A stretch of DNA of 6,365 nucleotides from an uncultured Collinsella sp. (GCA_958350755.1 CATWID010000081.1:1-6365); one strand, 5' to 3'; counted from the stretch's first letter, positions 1 through 6,310 are shown. Made by a program: numbers and translations. Notes: generated by a model not told the origin, from the sequence alone.

Positions 1-305
1 TGGCTCACGGCAACGCGGCCCGGCGTATGCAGATAGAGCATCTCGAAGGCCGAGATACGAAGCGCCATGCGAACACGAGGCGCAACCTTTTTGGGCTTAT
101 CAAGAAACTGATTGAGCAGTTCGTCCAAAATACCCTGCGTGGCGGCAACGCCAAGTGCCAAACGAGCCGCAAAAGCGGAATCGCGCTGGTCAATAGCCTT
201 GGCCGATGCGCGAGAGGACAGCACGTCACGCGCATACATGCCACGGCGATCGGCCTCCATCAGCACATCGAGCGCAAGCTTGCGCGCGGGAGACAACTTG
301 CTCAT
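1..305 (-). CDS. rsmB: 16S rRNA (cytosine-C5) methyltransferase RsmB, N-terminal part, cut by the window edge
   Basis: Only the first 101 codons are present; the gene continues past the left edge. The translation begins MSKLSPARKLALDVL and continues with a DQRDSAFAARLALGV segment, a KKVAPRVRMALRISAFEML segment and YLHTPGRVAVS. This is the NusB-like RNA-binding domain that opens RsmB (Sun/Fmu) proteins, with the usual spacing of the 'D-R-[DS]-x-F', 'LRI..[YF]E[ML]' and 'P..VAV' elements. The SAM-binding catalytic domain and its two cysteines lie outside the window. RsmB methylates C967 (E. coli numbering) of 16S rRNA. The start ATG shares bases with the fmt stop (ATGA, 302-305), so translation is probably coupled to fmt; the upstream Shine-Dalgarno match is weak. 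Placement directly after fmt is common in bacteria and supports the call. A NusB protein is the main alternative, but the fmt linkage and N-terminal sequence favour RsmB. Confidence 0.88.
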   Translation of the reverse strand, partial: MSKLSPARKLALDVLMEADRRGMYARDVLSSRASAKAIDQRDSAFAARLALGVAATQGILDELLNQFLDKPKKVAPRVRMALRISAFEMLYLHTPGRVAVS

Positions 306-1222
306 GACAGTACACCCCACGTAAGATCGGCACCCTGCAGGCCAGCAGCCCAAGCAGAAGCGACCATAGCACGCTTGCCATCAGGCTTAACCTCGAGCAA
401 CTCAACAGAGCCATCGGAAAGGCCAAGGTAAACACGCTTAGCCTGAACGAGAACCTGACCCTCGCCAAGCGACACATCAGCCGCCGCAGCATCGAGCACA
501 CGCACGGTCTTGCCGGCAATCACGCAACGAGCAGGCGCGGTATCGGACGAGGCCAGCACATGACGCACGCAATCAAGCGCCGACATTTGCGGATCCAAGC
601 GCATCTCCTGCTTAGAAATCTTGGCAGCATGGGTGACAAGCGACTCATCCTGTTCTGTCCACACAGCGGTGCCATCGGCAAGAGAAGGAAGCCTATCGGC
701 AAGCAGTTTGCCGCCGAGCTCAGCGAACTCCATAGTCAGCGCCTCGGCATGCTTACCGGCAACCGAGGTCGAGGCCTGCGCACAATAAGCGCCGGTATCA
801 ACGCCATGTCCAATACGCATGATAGAAACGCCAGCAACCTCATCACCAGCAAGAATGGCACGCTGAATAGGAGCAGCCCCACGCCAACGAGGCAGCAAGG
901 ACGCATGAACATTCACAATGCCGAGCGGTGCCATATGCAGCACCTCATCGGGCAAAATGCAACCATAGGCTGCCACACAGAAAATATCGGCCTGGGCAGC
1001 CCGGAGCGCCTCAATAACCTCCGGCGTCATACGATTAGCTTCAATAACCGGCAACCCCAGCTCAAGCGACTTAGCCTTAACAGGAGACGGCTCCAGCTTC
1101 TTACCACGTCCGCGAACAGCATCAGGACGAGTAATTACGAGCGCAATATCATTGCCAGCCTCAACAAGCGAAGTCAGCGAAGGCACAGCAAAATCGGGCG
1201 TACCCATAAACACAATACGCAT
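302..1222 (-). CDS. fmt: methionyl-tRNA formyltransferase
   Basis: Fmt transfers a formyl group from 10-formyl-tetrahydrofolate to Met-tRNAfMet, making the initiator tRNA for protein synthesis in the cytoplasm. The 306-residue length is normal for the family. The N-terminus MRIVFMGTPDFAVPSL is the canonical Rossmann-type start. RGRGKKLEPSPVK (about 37-49) matches the family loop that contacts the acceptor stem. The catalytic core N-V-H followed by SLLPRWRGAAPIQ has Asn104 and His106, and the third catalytic residue is Asp142 in GVDTG. The C-terminal third is the OB-fold tRNA-binding domain. The start is supported by a GAGGGGAGA site eight bases upstream. The stop overlaps the rsmB start by ATGA. 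Third codon positions are richer in A/T than in def or gltX (17 of the first 30 codons, against 5 and 9), which is odd for a cluster neighbour. A terminator-like hairpin separates fmt from def, so it may have its own promoter, but I could not identify one. Confidence 0.97.
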   Translation of the reverse strand: MRIVFMGTPDFAVPSLTSLVEAGNDIALVITRPDAVRGRGKKLEPSPVKAKSLELGLPVIEANRMTPEVIEALRAAQADIFCVAAYGCILPDEVLHMAPLGIVNVHASLLPRWRGAAPIQRAILAGDEVAGVSIMRIGHGVDTGAYCAQASTSVAGKHAEALTMEFAELGGKLLADRLPSLADGTAVWTEQDESLVTHAAKISKQEMRLDPQMSALDCVRHVLASSDTAPARCVIAGKTVRVLDAAAADVSLGEGQVLVQAKRVYLGLSDGSVELLEVKPDGKRAMVASAWAAGLQGADLTWGVLS

Positions 1223-1230
1223 AAAGAACG

Positions 1231-1239
1231 TCTCCCCTC
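1231..1239 (-). promoter_or_regulatory. ribosome binding site of fmt
   Basis: GAGGGGAGA on the minus strand, eight bases before the fmt ATG. It fixes the start at the canonical MRIVFMGTP sequence. Confidence 0.75.
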
Positions 1240-1327
1240 AACCAAAGCCGAGACGGCTACAAAGAACAGCGGAAAGCCAAGTCACCAGTTCATCCGCAAT
1301 AACAATTCAACAAGAACAAATATACCC

Positions 1328-1365
1328 AAAACCAAAGAAAGAGCCGCAATAAAAGCAGCTCTTCC
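1328..1365 (-). terminator. candidate intrinsic terminator between def and fmt
   Basis: On the minus strand, GGAAGAGCTGC (1365-1355) pairs with GCGGCTCTTTC (1347-1337) as an 11-bp stem with two G-U pairs and a 7-base loop, followed by TTTGGTTTT. The T tract is interrupted by GG, so termination may be partial. On the plus strand no T tract follows the hairpin. If active, it separates the priA-def transcript from fmt-rsmB. Confidence 0.5.
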
Positions 1366-1439
1366 AACAAAGCACCTATCAGCGAAGACGCCCATCCCTG
1401 GCCCAACGGCACCTGGGCGAGACAAGCCAGAACAACGCA

Positions 1440-1541
1440 GTCCCCGGTGCTGAGCGCCCACATATCGTCCCGCGCGCAGTTTCGCAGCGAAGCGAGAATG
1501 TTTGAGCACGGGATGATATGTGGGCGCTCAGCACCGGGGAC
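1440..1541. repeat. large inverted repeat IR1, 33-bp arms, 36-base centre
   Basis: The left arm 1440-1472 begins GTCCCCGGTGCTGAG and the right arm 1509-1541 ends CTCAGCACCGGGGAC. The arms are complementary over all 33 positions except one, which is G-T (a G-U wobble in a plus-strand transcript). The centre 1473-1508 contains a small TTCG/CGAA hairpin (1481-1491). The right arm ends eight bases from the def stop codon. As RNA this would form a very stable hairpin at the 3' end of the def message. No T tract follows either arm, so it is not a classical intrinsic terminator. Arm length and near-perfect pairing suggest a dispersed palindromic element (REP/BIME-like or a small MITE), but no copy number can be seen from one window. 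Confidence 0.85.
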
Positions 1542-1549
1542 GGTGGGAC

Positions 1550-2086
1550 CTACTCCGTCTCGCCCGGTCGAGCGCCGCGGGCCAGGGCGTCCTGGTACTC
1601 CTTGACTGCCTTGATCCTCTGCATCGGCTTCAGTCGCTCGAACATAGTATTGCCATGCAGGTGATCGATCTCGTGCTGCAGGCACACGCAGAACAGGTCG
1701 CCTGAGGCCTCGTAGCGAATCAGGTTGGCATCCAGGTCGTACGCCTCGACGACGACATGGTCGGGACGCTCAATCTCGCAGCTAATGCCAGGGATGGACA
1801 GGCAGCCCTCGCTAAACGGCACCAGATGGTCACTCTGCTCCACGATCACGGGGTTGATGAGCACGTACGGGTCATAGTCGTTCTTGTCGGTGTAGTCGCA
1901 GTCGATGGTGACGAGCTGAATAAGCTCGCCGATCTGCGGAGCAGCCAGGCCGCAGCCGCCGTTCTCGAACATCATCTTCTTCATCTTCTCGGCAAGCGCC
2001 TCGATCGCCGGGGTGATCTCCTCGATGACGGCGCACTCCTGGCGCAGACGAGGGTCGGGCGACAGTACGATTCCGTTGGCTTCCAT
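1550..2086 (-). CDS. def: peptide deformylase
   Basis: Def is a cytoplasmic metalloenzyme, usually using Fe2+, that removes the N-formyl group from new polypeptides and so undoes the work of Fmt. All three family motifs are present. Motif I is GCGLAAPQ (about 44-51), motif II is EGCLS (93-97, metal ligand Cys95), and motif III is QHEIDHLHG with ligands His138 and His142 and catalytic Glu139. At 178 residues the length is normal, and the motif spacing fits a catalytically complete enzyme. The frame also has an ATG six bases earlier (2092), but an AAAGGA site touches that codon and lies five bases before the ATG at 2086, so I chose 2086. It starts 18 bases after the priA stop, which suggests one transcript with priA. 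Third positions are mostly G/C, like priA and unlike fmt. A large inverted repeat lies just behind the stop. Confidence 0.97.
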   Translation of the reverse strand: MEANGIVLSPDPRLRQECAVIEEITPAIEALAEKMKKMMFENGGCGLAAPQIGELIQLVTIDCDYTDKNDYDPYVLINPVIVEQSDHLVPFSEGCLSIPGISCEIERPDHVVVEAYDLDANLIRYEASGDLFCVCLQHEIDHLHGNTMFERLKPMQRIKAVKEYQDALARGARPGETE

Positions 2087-2091
2087 GGCCA

Positions 2092-2097
2092 TCCTTT
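2092..2097 (-). promoter_or_regulatory. ribosome binding site deciding the def start
   Basis: AAAGGA on the minus strand lies five bases before the ATG at 2086 and overlaps the alternative ATG at 2092. It favours the shorter protein beginning MEANGIVLSPDPRLR. Confidence 0.6.
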
Positions 2098-2104
2098 CGG
2101 GTTG

Positions 2105-4558
2105 TTACATCAAATCATAGGCGTCGACGTCAACGCTCACGCTCACGCCACGCACAGAGCCCACCTCTTTGAGACAGGCGTCGATATCATCAGAGACATG
2201 GTACCCCACGGGCGACTTCACAAGCAGATGGAAGCGGTAACGGTCCTTGGCTCTCTCGATTACACACGAAGCCGGGCCTAGCACCTGCGGCACGGCACTC
2301 CCCGCCCGCAAAAAATCGGGCGCGGCGGCATGCCAGCGGCGCTTAAGAAGCTTTGCAATGCGCCCAATGTAGTCCTGCGCGTCGTCTCGGTTCGCCGACC
2401 ACACCAAAATGTTGACCAGGCGCACGAACGGCGGATACAGGGCGTCGCGGCGCTGGTCCAGATCGTAGTCGGTAAAGATTGAACGGTCGTGCTCGGCGAC
2501 GGCGCGAATAACCGGGTCCTCGGGCAGATAGGTCTGGATGATGACCTCGCCGGGACGATCGCCGCGACCGGCACGGCCCGCGACCTGCTCCAGCAGATCG
2601 TAGGCGCGCTCCCCTGCGCGGAAGTCCGGCAGCTTGAGGGCGAAGTCGGCATTGACCACGCCCACGAGCGTGACCTCGGGAAAATCGAGACCCTTGGCGA
2701 TCATTTGGGTGCCCAGCAACACGGCGCAATCGGCCGCATCGAACTGCTCGAGCAGCTTTTTGTGCGCATCCTTGCCGCGCGTGGAATCGGCATCCATGCG
2801 GATGATGGCGACGTCCTCGGGCAGCATCTGGTGCAGTGCGTCCTCGATCTGCTGCGTGCCCAGCCCCATTTTTGCCAGGTAGCGACTGCCACATTTGGGG
2901 CAACGACTCGTGTGCGCGGGATACGGCTGCACGCGCCAGGAGGATCCGCATGTGTGACATTGCAGCGTGTGCGTGCGCTCGTGATACGTAAGCGCTGTGG
3001 AGCAGTGGTTGCAGGTGGGAACGCAGCCGCACTCGCGACACATCAGGAACGGCGCAAAGCCACGGCGGTTATGCAGCAGCACGGCCTTCTCGTGACGCTC
3101 GACCACACGCTCCAAGCCCTCCATCAAGGGTTTTGAGAACATGGAGCGGCTGCCGTGTGAAAACTCGCGGCGCAAGTCGGCAATCCGAACCGTGGGAAGC
3201 ACGGCGTGTCCCGGGCGCTCGGGCATCTCGGCACGTGTCCAGGTGGCACCGTTATACGTGCCACGGCGGCAGCGGTCGAGGGCCTCGGCAGAAGGCGTGG
3301 CCGACCCCAACACGAGCGGGCAGCGGTAGCGCCGCGCCATCTCGGCCGCCACCTCGCGCGCGTGGTAGCGCGGACTGGAGCCCTGCTTGTAACTAGTCTC
3401 GTGCTCCTCGTCGATGATGATGAGGCCCAAGTCGCTGAGCGGGCAAAAGAGCGCCGAGCGAGCGCCGACGACCACGCGGGCCGCACCGCTGGCAACCATA
3501 TCCCACTGGTCCAGGCGCTCGCCGGCCGAAAGCCGCGAATGGAACACGGCGACCGTCTCGCCAAAGCGCGAGCGGAAGCGGCCGACGGTCTGGGCCGTCA
3601 GTGAGATCTCGGGTACCAGCACGCAGGCAGAGCGACCGGCTGCGAGTACGCGCTCGATGGCGGAGAGGTAGACCTCGGTTTTGCCGGAGCCGGTGACGCC
3701 GTCGACCAGCACCACGTCGCCATGAGCGTCAAGGCGGGCGCGCTCAATCTGCGCGAGTGCCTGTTGCTGGCCGTTGGTAAGGGAGACCGGGGCCTTGCCG
3801 TTTGCCGAGGACAGCGTGGTCTGCTCGCTGCAGCCACGCCACGCACGGCGCTCCTCAACCACCACGACGCCGCGCTTTTCGAGCGCCTTGATGGTCGCCG
3901 ACATACTGTTATAGAGAAGGTTGAGGTCGCGCGTCGTGACAGGACCACACTGGAGCGCCTCGATGAGTTGGCGCTGGCGGACCGCGGTCTTGGGCGGCGT
4001 ATAGTCGAAGCCCTCGGGCGTAAGCATGACCCAACGGTTTTGGATGGGCTTGACGGCGGGACGTTCAACCGTCCACACGCCGTCGTCGCCCTTGACCACG
4101 CGCGGGCTGCCACCCGGGGGCAAAAACAGACGCAGGCATTCGGAAAGCGTCGCGACATACTCGCGGCTCATCCAACGCGCAATGCGGGCGGCCTCGGCGC
4201 CAAAGAGCGGTTTGCTGAGGATGGCCTCGATAGGCTTGATGCGCGCGGGATCGAGAGCGTCGTTACCTTGCAGGTCGCCCAGCTCGGGTGCAATATCAAC
4301 GATGTAGCCTGCGGCGGCACGATTGCCAAAATGACCTAGAACGGTGGAGCCGATCTGGGCATCGTTGGCGAGTGACTGCGGAATGCCATAGGCAAACGGT
4401 TCGGACAGCGCACGGGTCGGGATGTCGAGAACCACGCTCGAGTAGGCGGCGATGGGTTCGGGTGCGAAATCGGGCTGCGCCGGGGCGGCGGCAGGGGCCG
4501 CAGACTTCGGAGCTTCCTCCGGTTCAGGCGAACCAAACAGTGACAGTTGCTCGGCCAT
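2105..4558 (-). CDS. priA: primosomal replication-restart helicase PriA, with an N-terminal clamp-binding motif
   Basis: PriA is a 3'-to-5' superfamily 2 DNA helicase that recognises collapsed forks and D-loops and reloads the replisome. In this 817-residue protein, residues 1-38 are a Pro/Ala/Glu-rich, probably disordered tail. The 3'-DNA-binding domain follows (about 39-110), then a winged-helix region. The ATPase core has Walker A GVTGSGKT (287-294) and the DEEH box (383-386). Eight zinc cysteines sit at 507, 510, 516, 519, 534, 537, 553 and 556. GTQMIAKGLDF (616-626), the QVAGRAGRG helicase motif (658-666) and the C-terminal domain complete it. All key residues look intact, so an active helicase is expected. 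The frame opens 16 codons earlier, but that start lies inside the gltX terminator; GGGAGG ten bases before 4558 supports the shorter form. Unusually, residues 4-8 are QLSLF, the sliding-clamp binding consensus. priA is probably cotranscribed with def. Confidence 0.96.
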   Translation of the reverse strand: MAEQLSLFGSPEPEEAPKSAAPAAAPAQPDFAPEPIAAYSSVVLDIPTRALSEPFAYGIPQSLANDAQIGSTVLGHFGNRAAAGYIVDIAPELGDLQGNDALDPARIKPIEAILSKPLFGAEAARIARWMSREYVATLSECLRLFLPPGGSPRVVKGDDGVWTVERPAVKPIQNRWVMLTPEGFDYTPPKTAVRQRQLIEALQCGPVTTRDLNLLYNSMSATIKALEKRGVVVVEERRAWRGCSEQTTLSSANGKAPVSLTNGQQQALAQIERARLDAHGDVVLVDGVTGSGKTEVYLSAIERVLAAGRSACVLVPEISLTAQTVGRFRSRFGETVAVFHSRLSAGERLDQWDMVASGAARVVVGARSALFCPLSDLGLIIIDEEHETSYKQGSSPRYHAREVAAEMARRYRCPLVLGSATPSAEALDRCRRGTYNGATWTRAEMPERPGHAVLPTVRIADLRREFSHGSRSMFSKPLMEGLERVVERHEKAVLLHNRRGFAPFLMCRECGCVPTCNHCSTALTYHERTHTLQCHTCGSSWRVQPYPAHTSRCPKCGSRYLAKMGLGTQQIEDALHQMLPEDVAIIRMDADSTRGKDAHKKLLEQFDAADCAVLLGTQMIAKGLDFPEVTLVGVVNADFALKLPDFRAGERAYDLLEQVAGRAGRGDRPGEVIIQTYLPEDPVIRAVAEHDRSIFTDYDLDQRRDALYPPFVRLVNILVWSANRDDAQDYIGRIAKLLKRRWHAAAPDFLRAGSAVPQVLGPASCVIERAKDRYRFHLLVKSPVGYHVSDDIDACLKEVGSVRGVSVSVDVDAYDLM

Positions 4559-4568
4559 GGTCTCTGTA

Positions 4569-4574
4569 CCTCCC
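4569..4574 (-). promoter_or_regulatory. ribosome binding site deciding the priA start
   Basis: GGGAGG on the minus strand, ten bases before the ATG at 4558. It supports the protein beginning MAEQLSLFG over the two upstream in-frame ATGs, at 4606 (inside the terminator stem) and 4576 (overlapping this site). Confidence 0.6.
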
Positions 4575-4589
4575 ATCCCATACGTCTTT

Positions 4590-4624
4590 AGAAACAAGAG
4601 CCCCACTCGTGGTGAGCGGGGCTC
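4590..4624 (-). terminator. intrinsic terminator after gltX
   Basis: On the minus strand, GAGCCCCGCTC (4624-4614) pairs with GAGTGGGGCTC (4608-4598) as an 11-bp stem with one G-T pair and the loop ACCAC. TTGTTTCT follows directly. The hairpin starts 23 bases after the gltX stop. There is no T tract on the plus-strand side, so it acts on leftward transcripts only. I see no convincing promoter between it and priA, so priA may depend on readthrough or on a promoter inside gltX. Confidence 0.85.
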
Positions 4625-4647
4625 GGATACATGCGTTTACGCAGCTG

Positions 4648-6123
4648 TTACAGCGCCATCGTGCGGGCGCGGTCGATGCGCGCCAGGCAGTCGTCGCGGC
4701 CGACGAGCGCCATGGTCTCGCCCAGCGGGGGGCTCACCATGTTGCCGCAGACGGCGACGCGCACAGCCTGGAACACCACGCGCTTCTTAAGGTCCATCTG
4801 CTCGGGCAGCGGCTCAAGCGCGGCGTCGATGGCCTCGGCAGTCCAATCGTCCACGCCCTCGAGCGCGGCCTTGGCGGCGTCCAGAATGGCGCCCATGCCT
4901 TCCTTGGCCAGACCCTTGTTAACGGATTTCTCGTCATACTCGAGCGTCTCGGCCGTAGCGAAGATGGGAGCGGCGACGGTCACGGCGTCGGCCGGCATCT
5001 TGGTGCGCGGCTTGACGATTGCGGCAAGCGCGTCGATCCAGTCTTCGCCGTACTCGACGTTGCCCTCGATGAGACCCGCCTCGTGCAGCTCGGGGACCAT
5101 GATCTCGTCGGCAAACTGGGCATCGGACATGCCGTTGATGTACTCGGCGTTGACCCAGTCGAGTTTCTTTGGGTCGAAGGTCGCCGGGTTCTTGGAGATG
5201 CGGTCGAGCGAGAACTTGCTGGCCAGGACATCGCGCGGGATGATTGTGGTCTCGCCGTCGAGCGACCAGCCGAGCAGCGCCAGGTAGTTGACGAAGGCGT
5301 CGGAAAGGTAGCCGGCGTCGCGGTACTCCTCCACCGAGGTGGCGCCATGGCGCTTGGAGAGCTTCTTGCCGTCGGCGCCCAGGATCATGGAGATGTGGGC
5401 GAACGTGGGCACGGGCGCGCCGAGGGCCTCGTAGACCATGACCTGACGCGGGGTGTTGGACAGGTGGTCGTCGCCGCGGATGACATGGGTGATCTTCATC
5501 ATGGCGTCGTCGACGACGGTCGCAAAGTTGTACGTGGGCGTGCCATCGGAGCGGAAGATCACAAAGTCGTCGAGCTCCTTGGCGTCGAAGGTCACCTCGC
5601 CGTGGACGGCATCGTGGATGACGACGTCGCCGCGGTCCTCGGGCACCTTGATGCGTAGGACGTAGGACTCGCCGGCCTCGATGCGACGGCGGGCCTCCTC
5701 GGGATCAAGATCGCGGCAACGGCGCTGATAGCCCTGGAAGGGATCCTTGCGCTCCTGCGCGGCCTTGCGATCGGCGTCGAGCTGCTCCTTGGTGCAGAAG
5801 CAGGGATAGGCCTTACCCTCGTCCCAAAGCTTCTGGGCAGCCTGCTTGTACAGGTCCAGGCGCTCGGTCTGGGCATAGGGGCCAAAGTCTCCGCCCACCT
5901 CGGGACCCTCGTCCCAGTCCAGGCCCAGCCAACGCATGGCGCGCAGGATGATCTGCGTGTTCTCGTCGGTGGAACGGGTGGGATCGGTGTCGTCGATGCG
6001 CAGGATGAACGTGCCGCCGTTAGCACGGGCGAAAGCCCAGTTATAGATAGCGGTGCGGGCGCCGCCGATGTGCAGCTTGCCCGTCGGTGAGGGTGCAAAG
6101 CGGACGCGAACGTCTGATGCCAT
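4648..6123 (-). CDS. gltX: glutamyl-tRNA synthetase
   Basis: GltX is the class I aminoacyl-tRNA synthetase that attaches glutamate to tRNA-Glu in the cytoplasm. In bacteria lacking glutaminyl-tRNA synthetase it also mischarges tRNA-Gln for later amidation by GatCAB; which type this is cannot be told here. The 491-residue length is typical. The start MASDVRVRFAPSPTGKLHIGGARTA carries the family's HIGH-type signature (His18-Ile-Gly-Gly21), and the KMSKS-type loop is KLSKR (254-258). A CFC pair (Cys108, Cys110) and Cys136 match three ligands of the E. coli zinc site, while the position of the fourth (His) holds Asp138. The C-terminal half is the helical anticodon-binding region. The frame extends 13 codons upstream to 6162, but GAGGAGA six bases before 6123 and the -10 box at 6164-6169 (predicted transcript start about 6157) favour the internal ATG. 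A strong terminator follows, so it is probably transcribed alone. The leader of about 34 bases has no room for a T-box. Confidence 0.97.
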   Translation of the reverse strand: MASDVRVRFAPSPTGKLHIGGARTAIYNWAFARANGGTFILRIDDTDPTRSTDENTQIILRAMRWLGLDWDEGPEVGGDFGPYAQTERLDLYKQAAQKLWDEGKAYPCFCTKEQLDADRKAAQERKDPFQGYQRRCRDLDPEEARRRIEAGESYVLRIKVPEDRGDVVIHDAVHGEVTFDAKELDDFVIFRSDGTPTYNFATVVDDAMMKITHVIRGDDHLSNTPRQVMVYEALGAPVPTFAHISMILGADGKKLSKRHGATSVEEYRDAGYLSDAFVNYLALLGWSLDGETTIIPRDVLASKFSLDRISKNPATFDPKKLDWVNAEYINGMSDAQFADEIMVPELHEAGLIEGNVEYGEDWIDALAAIVKPRTKMPADAVTVAAPIFATAETLEYDEKSVNKGLAKEGMGAILDAAKAALEGVDDWTAEAIDAALEPLPEQMDLKKRVVFQAVRVAVCGNMVSPPLGETMALVGRDDCLARIDRARTMAL

Positions 6124-6128
6124 GGAAA

Positions 6129-6135
6129 TCTCCTC
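6129..6135 (-). promoter_or_regulatory. ribosome binding site deciding the gltX start
   Basis: GAGGAGA on the minus strand, at good spacing before the ATG at 6123. It supports the protein beginning MASDVRVRFAPSPTG, which matches family starts, over the 13-residue longer frame. Confidence 0.8.
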
Positions 6136-6163
6136 GATTGCAGGATGGATGTCTAACCGCACC

Positions 6164-6194
6164 AGTATAAAGCATCAAAGCAACCTCCGCACAA
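6164..6194 (-). promoter_or_regulatory. candidate gltX promoter
   Basis: TATACT (6169-6164, minus strand) is a five-of-six match to the -10 consensus. The best -35 candidate, TTGTGC (6194-6189), is weak and the 19-base spacer is long. The predicted transcript start near 6157 gives a leader of about 34 bases. The site lies between the gltX ribosome binding site and inverted repeat IR2. Confidence 0.35.
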
Positions 6195-6200
6195 AGGGCA

Positions 6201-6305
6201 CCGACCTACTCATTGGGGACAGACTTAAATGACCAATCTTTGGGCAACCTGTCGGCACTTAGGCAAGGCTGTTCATTTAAGTCTGTCCCCAATGAGTAGG
6301 TGCGG
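6201..6305. repeat. large inverted repeat IR2, 29-bp perfect arms, 40-base centre
   Basis: The left arm 6204-6232 and the right arm 6273-6301 are perfectly complementary over 29 bases. Each contains GGGGACAGACTTAAATGA or its complement. Pairing extends outward three more bases (6201-6203 with 6303-6305) if base 6302 is bulged. The 40-base centre has a small CCAA/TTGG hairpin (6233-6243) at its left side. IR2 sits just upstream of the candidate gltX promoter. No T tract follows either arm. The architecture (arms about 30 bp, centre 36-40 bases) resembles IR1, but the arm sequences differ apart from a shared GGGGAC/GTCCCC block. A dispersed palindromic element of the REP type is my best guess. 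Confidence 0.85.
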
Positions 6306-6310
6306 AAAGG

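Larger units (their letters stand above)
1223..1549. other. def-fmt intergenic gap (327 bases), no supported gene
   Basis: The gap holds, in minus-strand order, a large inverted repeat a few bases after the def stop (1440-1541), a stretch of mixed composition, a terminator-like hairpin (1328-1365), a T-rich segment (about 1285-1350) and the fmt ribosome binding site. Open frames cross it on the minus strand in two frames, and both give hydrophobic peptides because the segment is T-rich; neither has a convincing start site. I found no clear sigma-70 promoter for fmt. TATATT (minus strand, about 1318-1323) is a fair -10 box but lacks a -35 match at normal spacing. Confidence 0.7.

Noticed and set aside
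1282..1395. Possible tiny membrane protein (37 codons from the ATG at 1395, or 75 from a GTG at 1509) with one hydrophobic segment
   Set aside because: The ATG has no properly spaced ribosome binding site, the GTG lies at the edge of an IR1 arm, a terminator hairpin lies inside the frame, and another frame is equally hydrophobic because the segment is T-rich.
560..1453. Plus-strand open frame (297 codons) opposite fmt
   Set aside because: It is antisense to a textbook fmt and low in complexity (Arg, Asn, Thr, Ser-rich), with no ribosome binding site at its start; the conserved fmt motifs explain the DNA.
1473..1508. IR1 and IR2 as phase-variable promoter switches (invertons)
   Set aside because: The sequences between the arms are only 36 and 40 bases, too short to hold a complete promoter as in known switches, and no recombinase gene is in the window.
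1440..1541. IR1 as a CRISPR repeat or RNA gene
   Set aside because: There is only one copy, no regular spacers and no recognisable RNA family; it is simply two long complementary arms.
4288..5658. Long plus-strand open frame (456 codons) opposite gltX and the priA start
   Set aside because: It lies antisense to two clearly conserved genes, its translation is rich in Arg, Gly, His and Val with no domain, and such shadows are common in GC-rich DNA.
6124..6200. T-box or other riboswitch before gltX
   Set aside because: The likely leader is only about 34 bases, with no specifier-loop structure and no T-box sequence.
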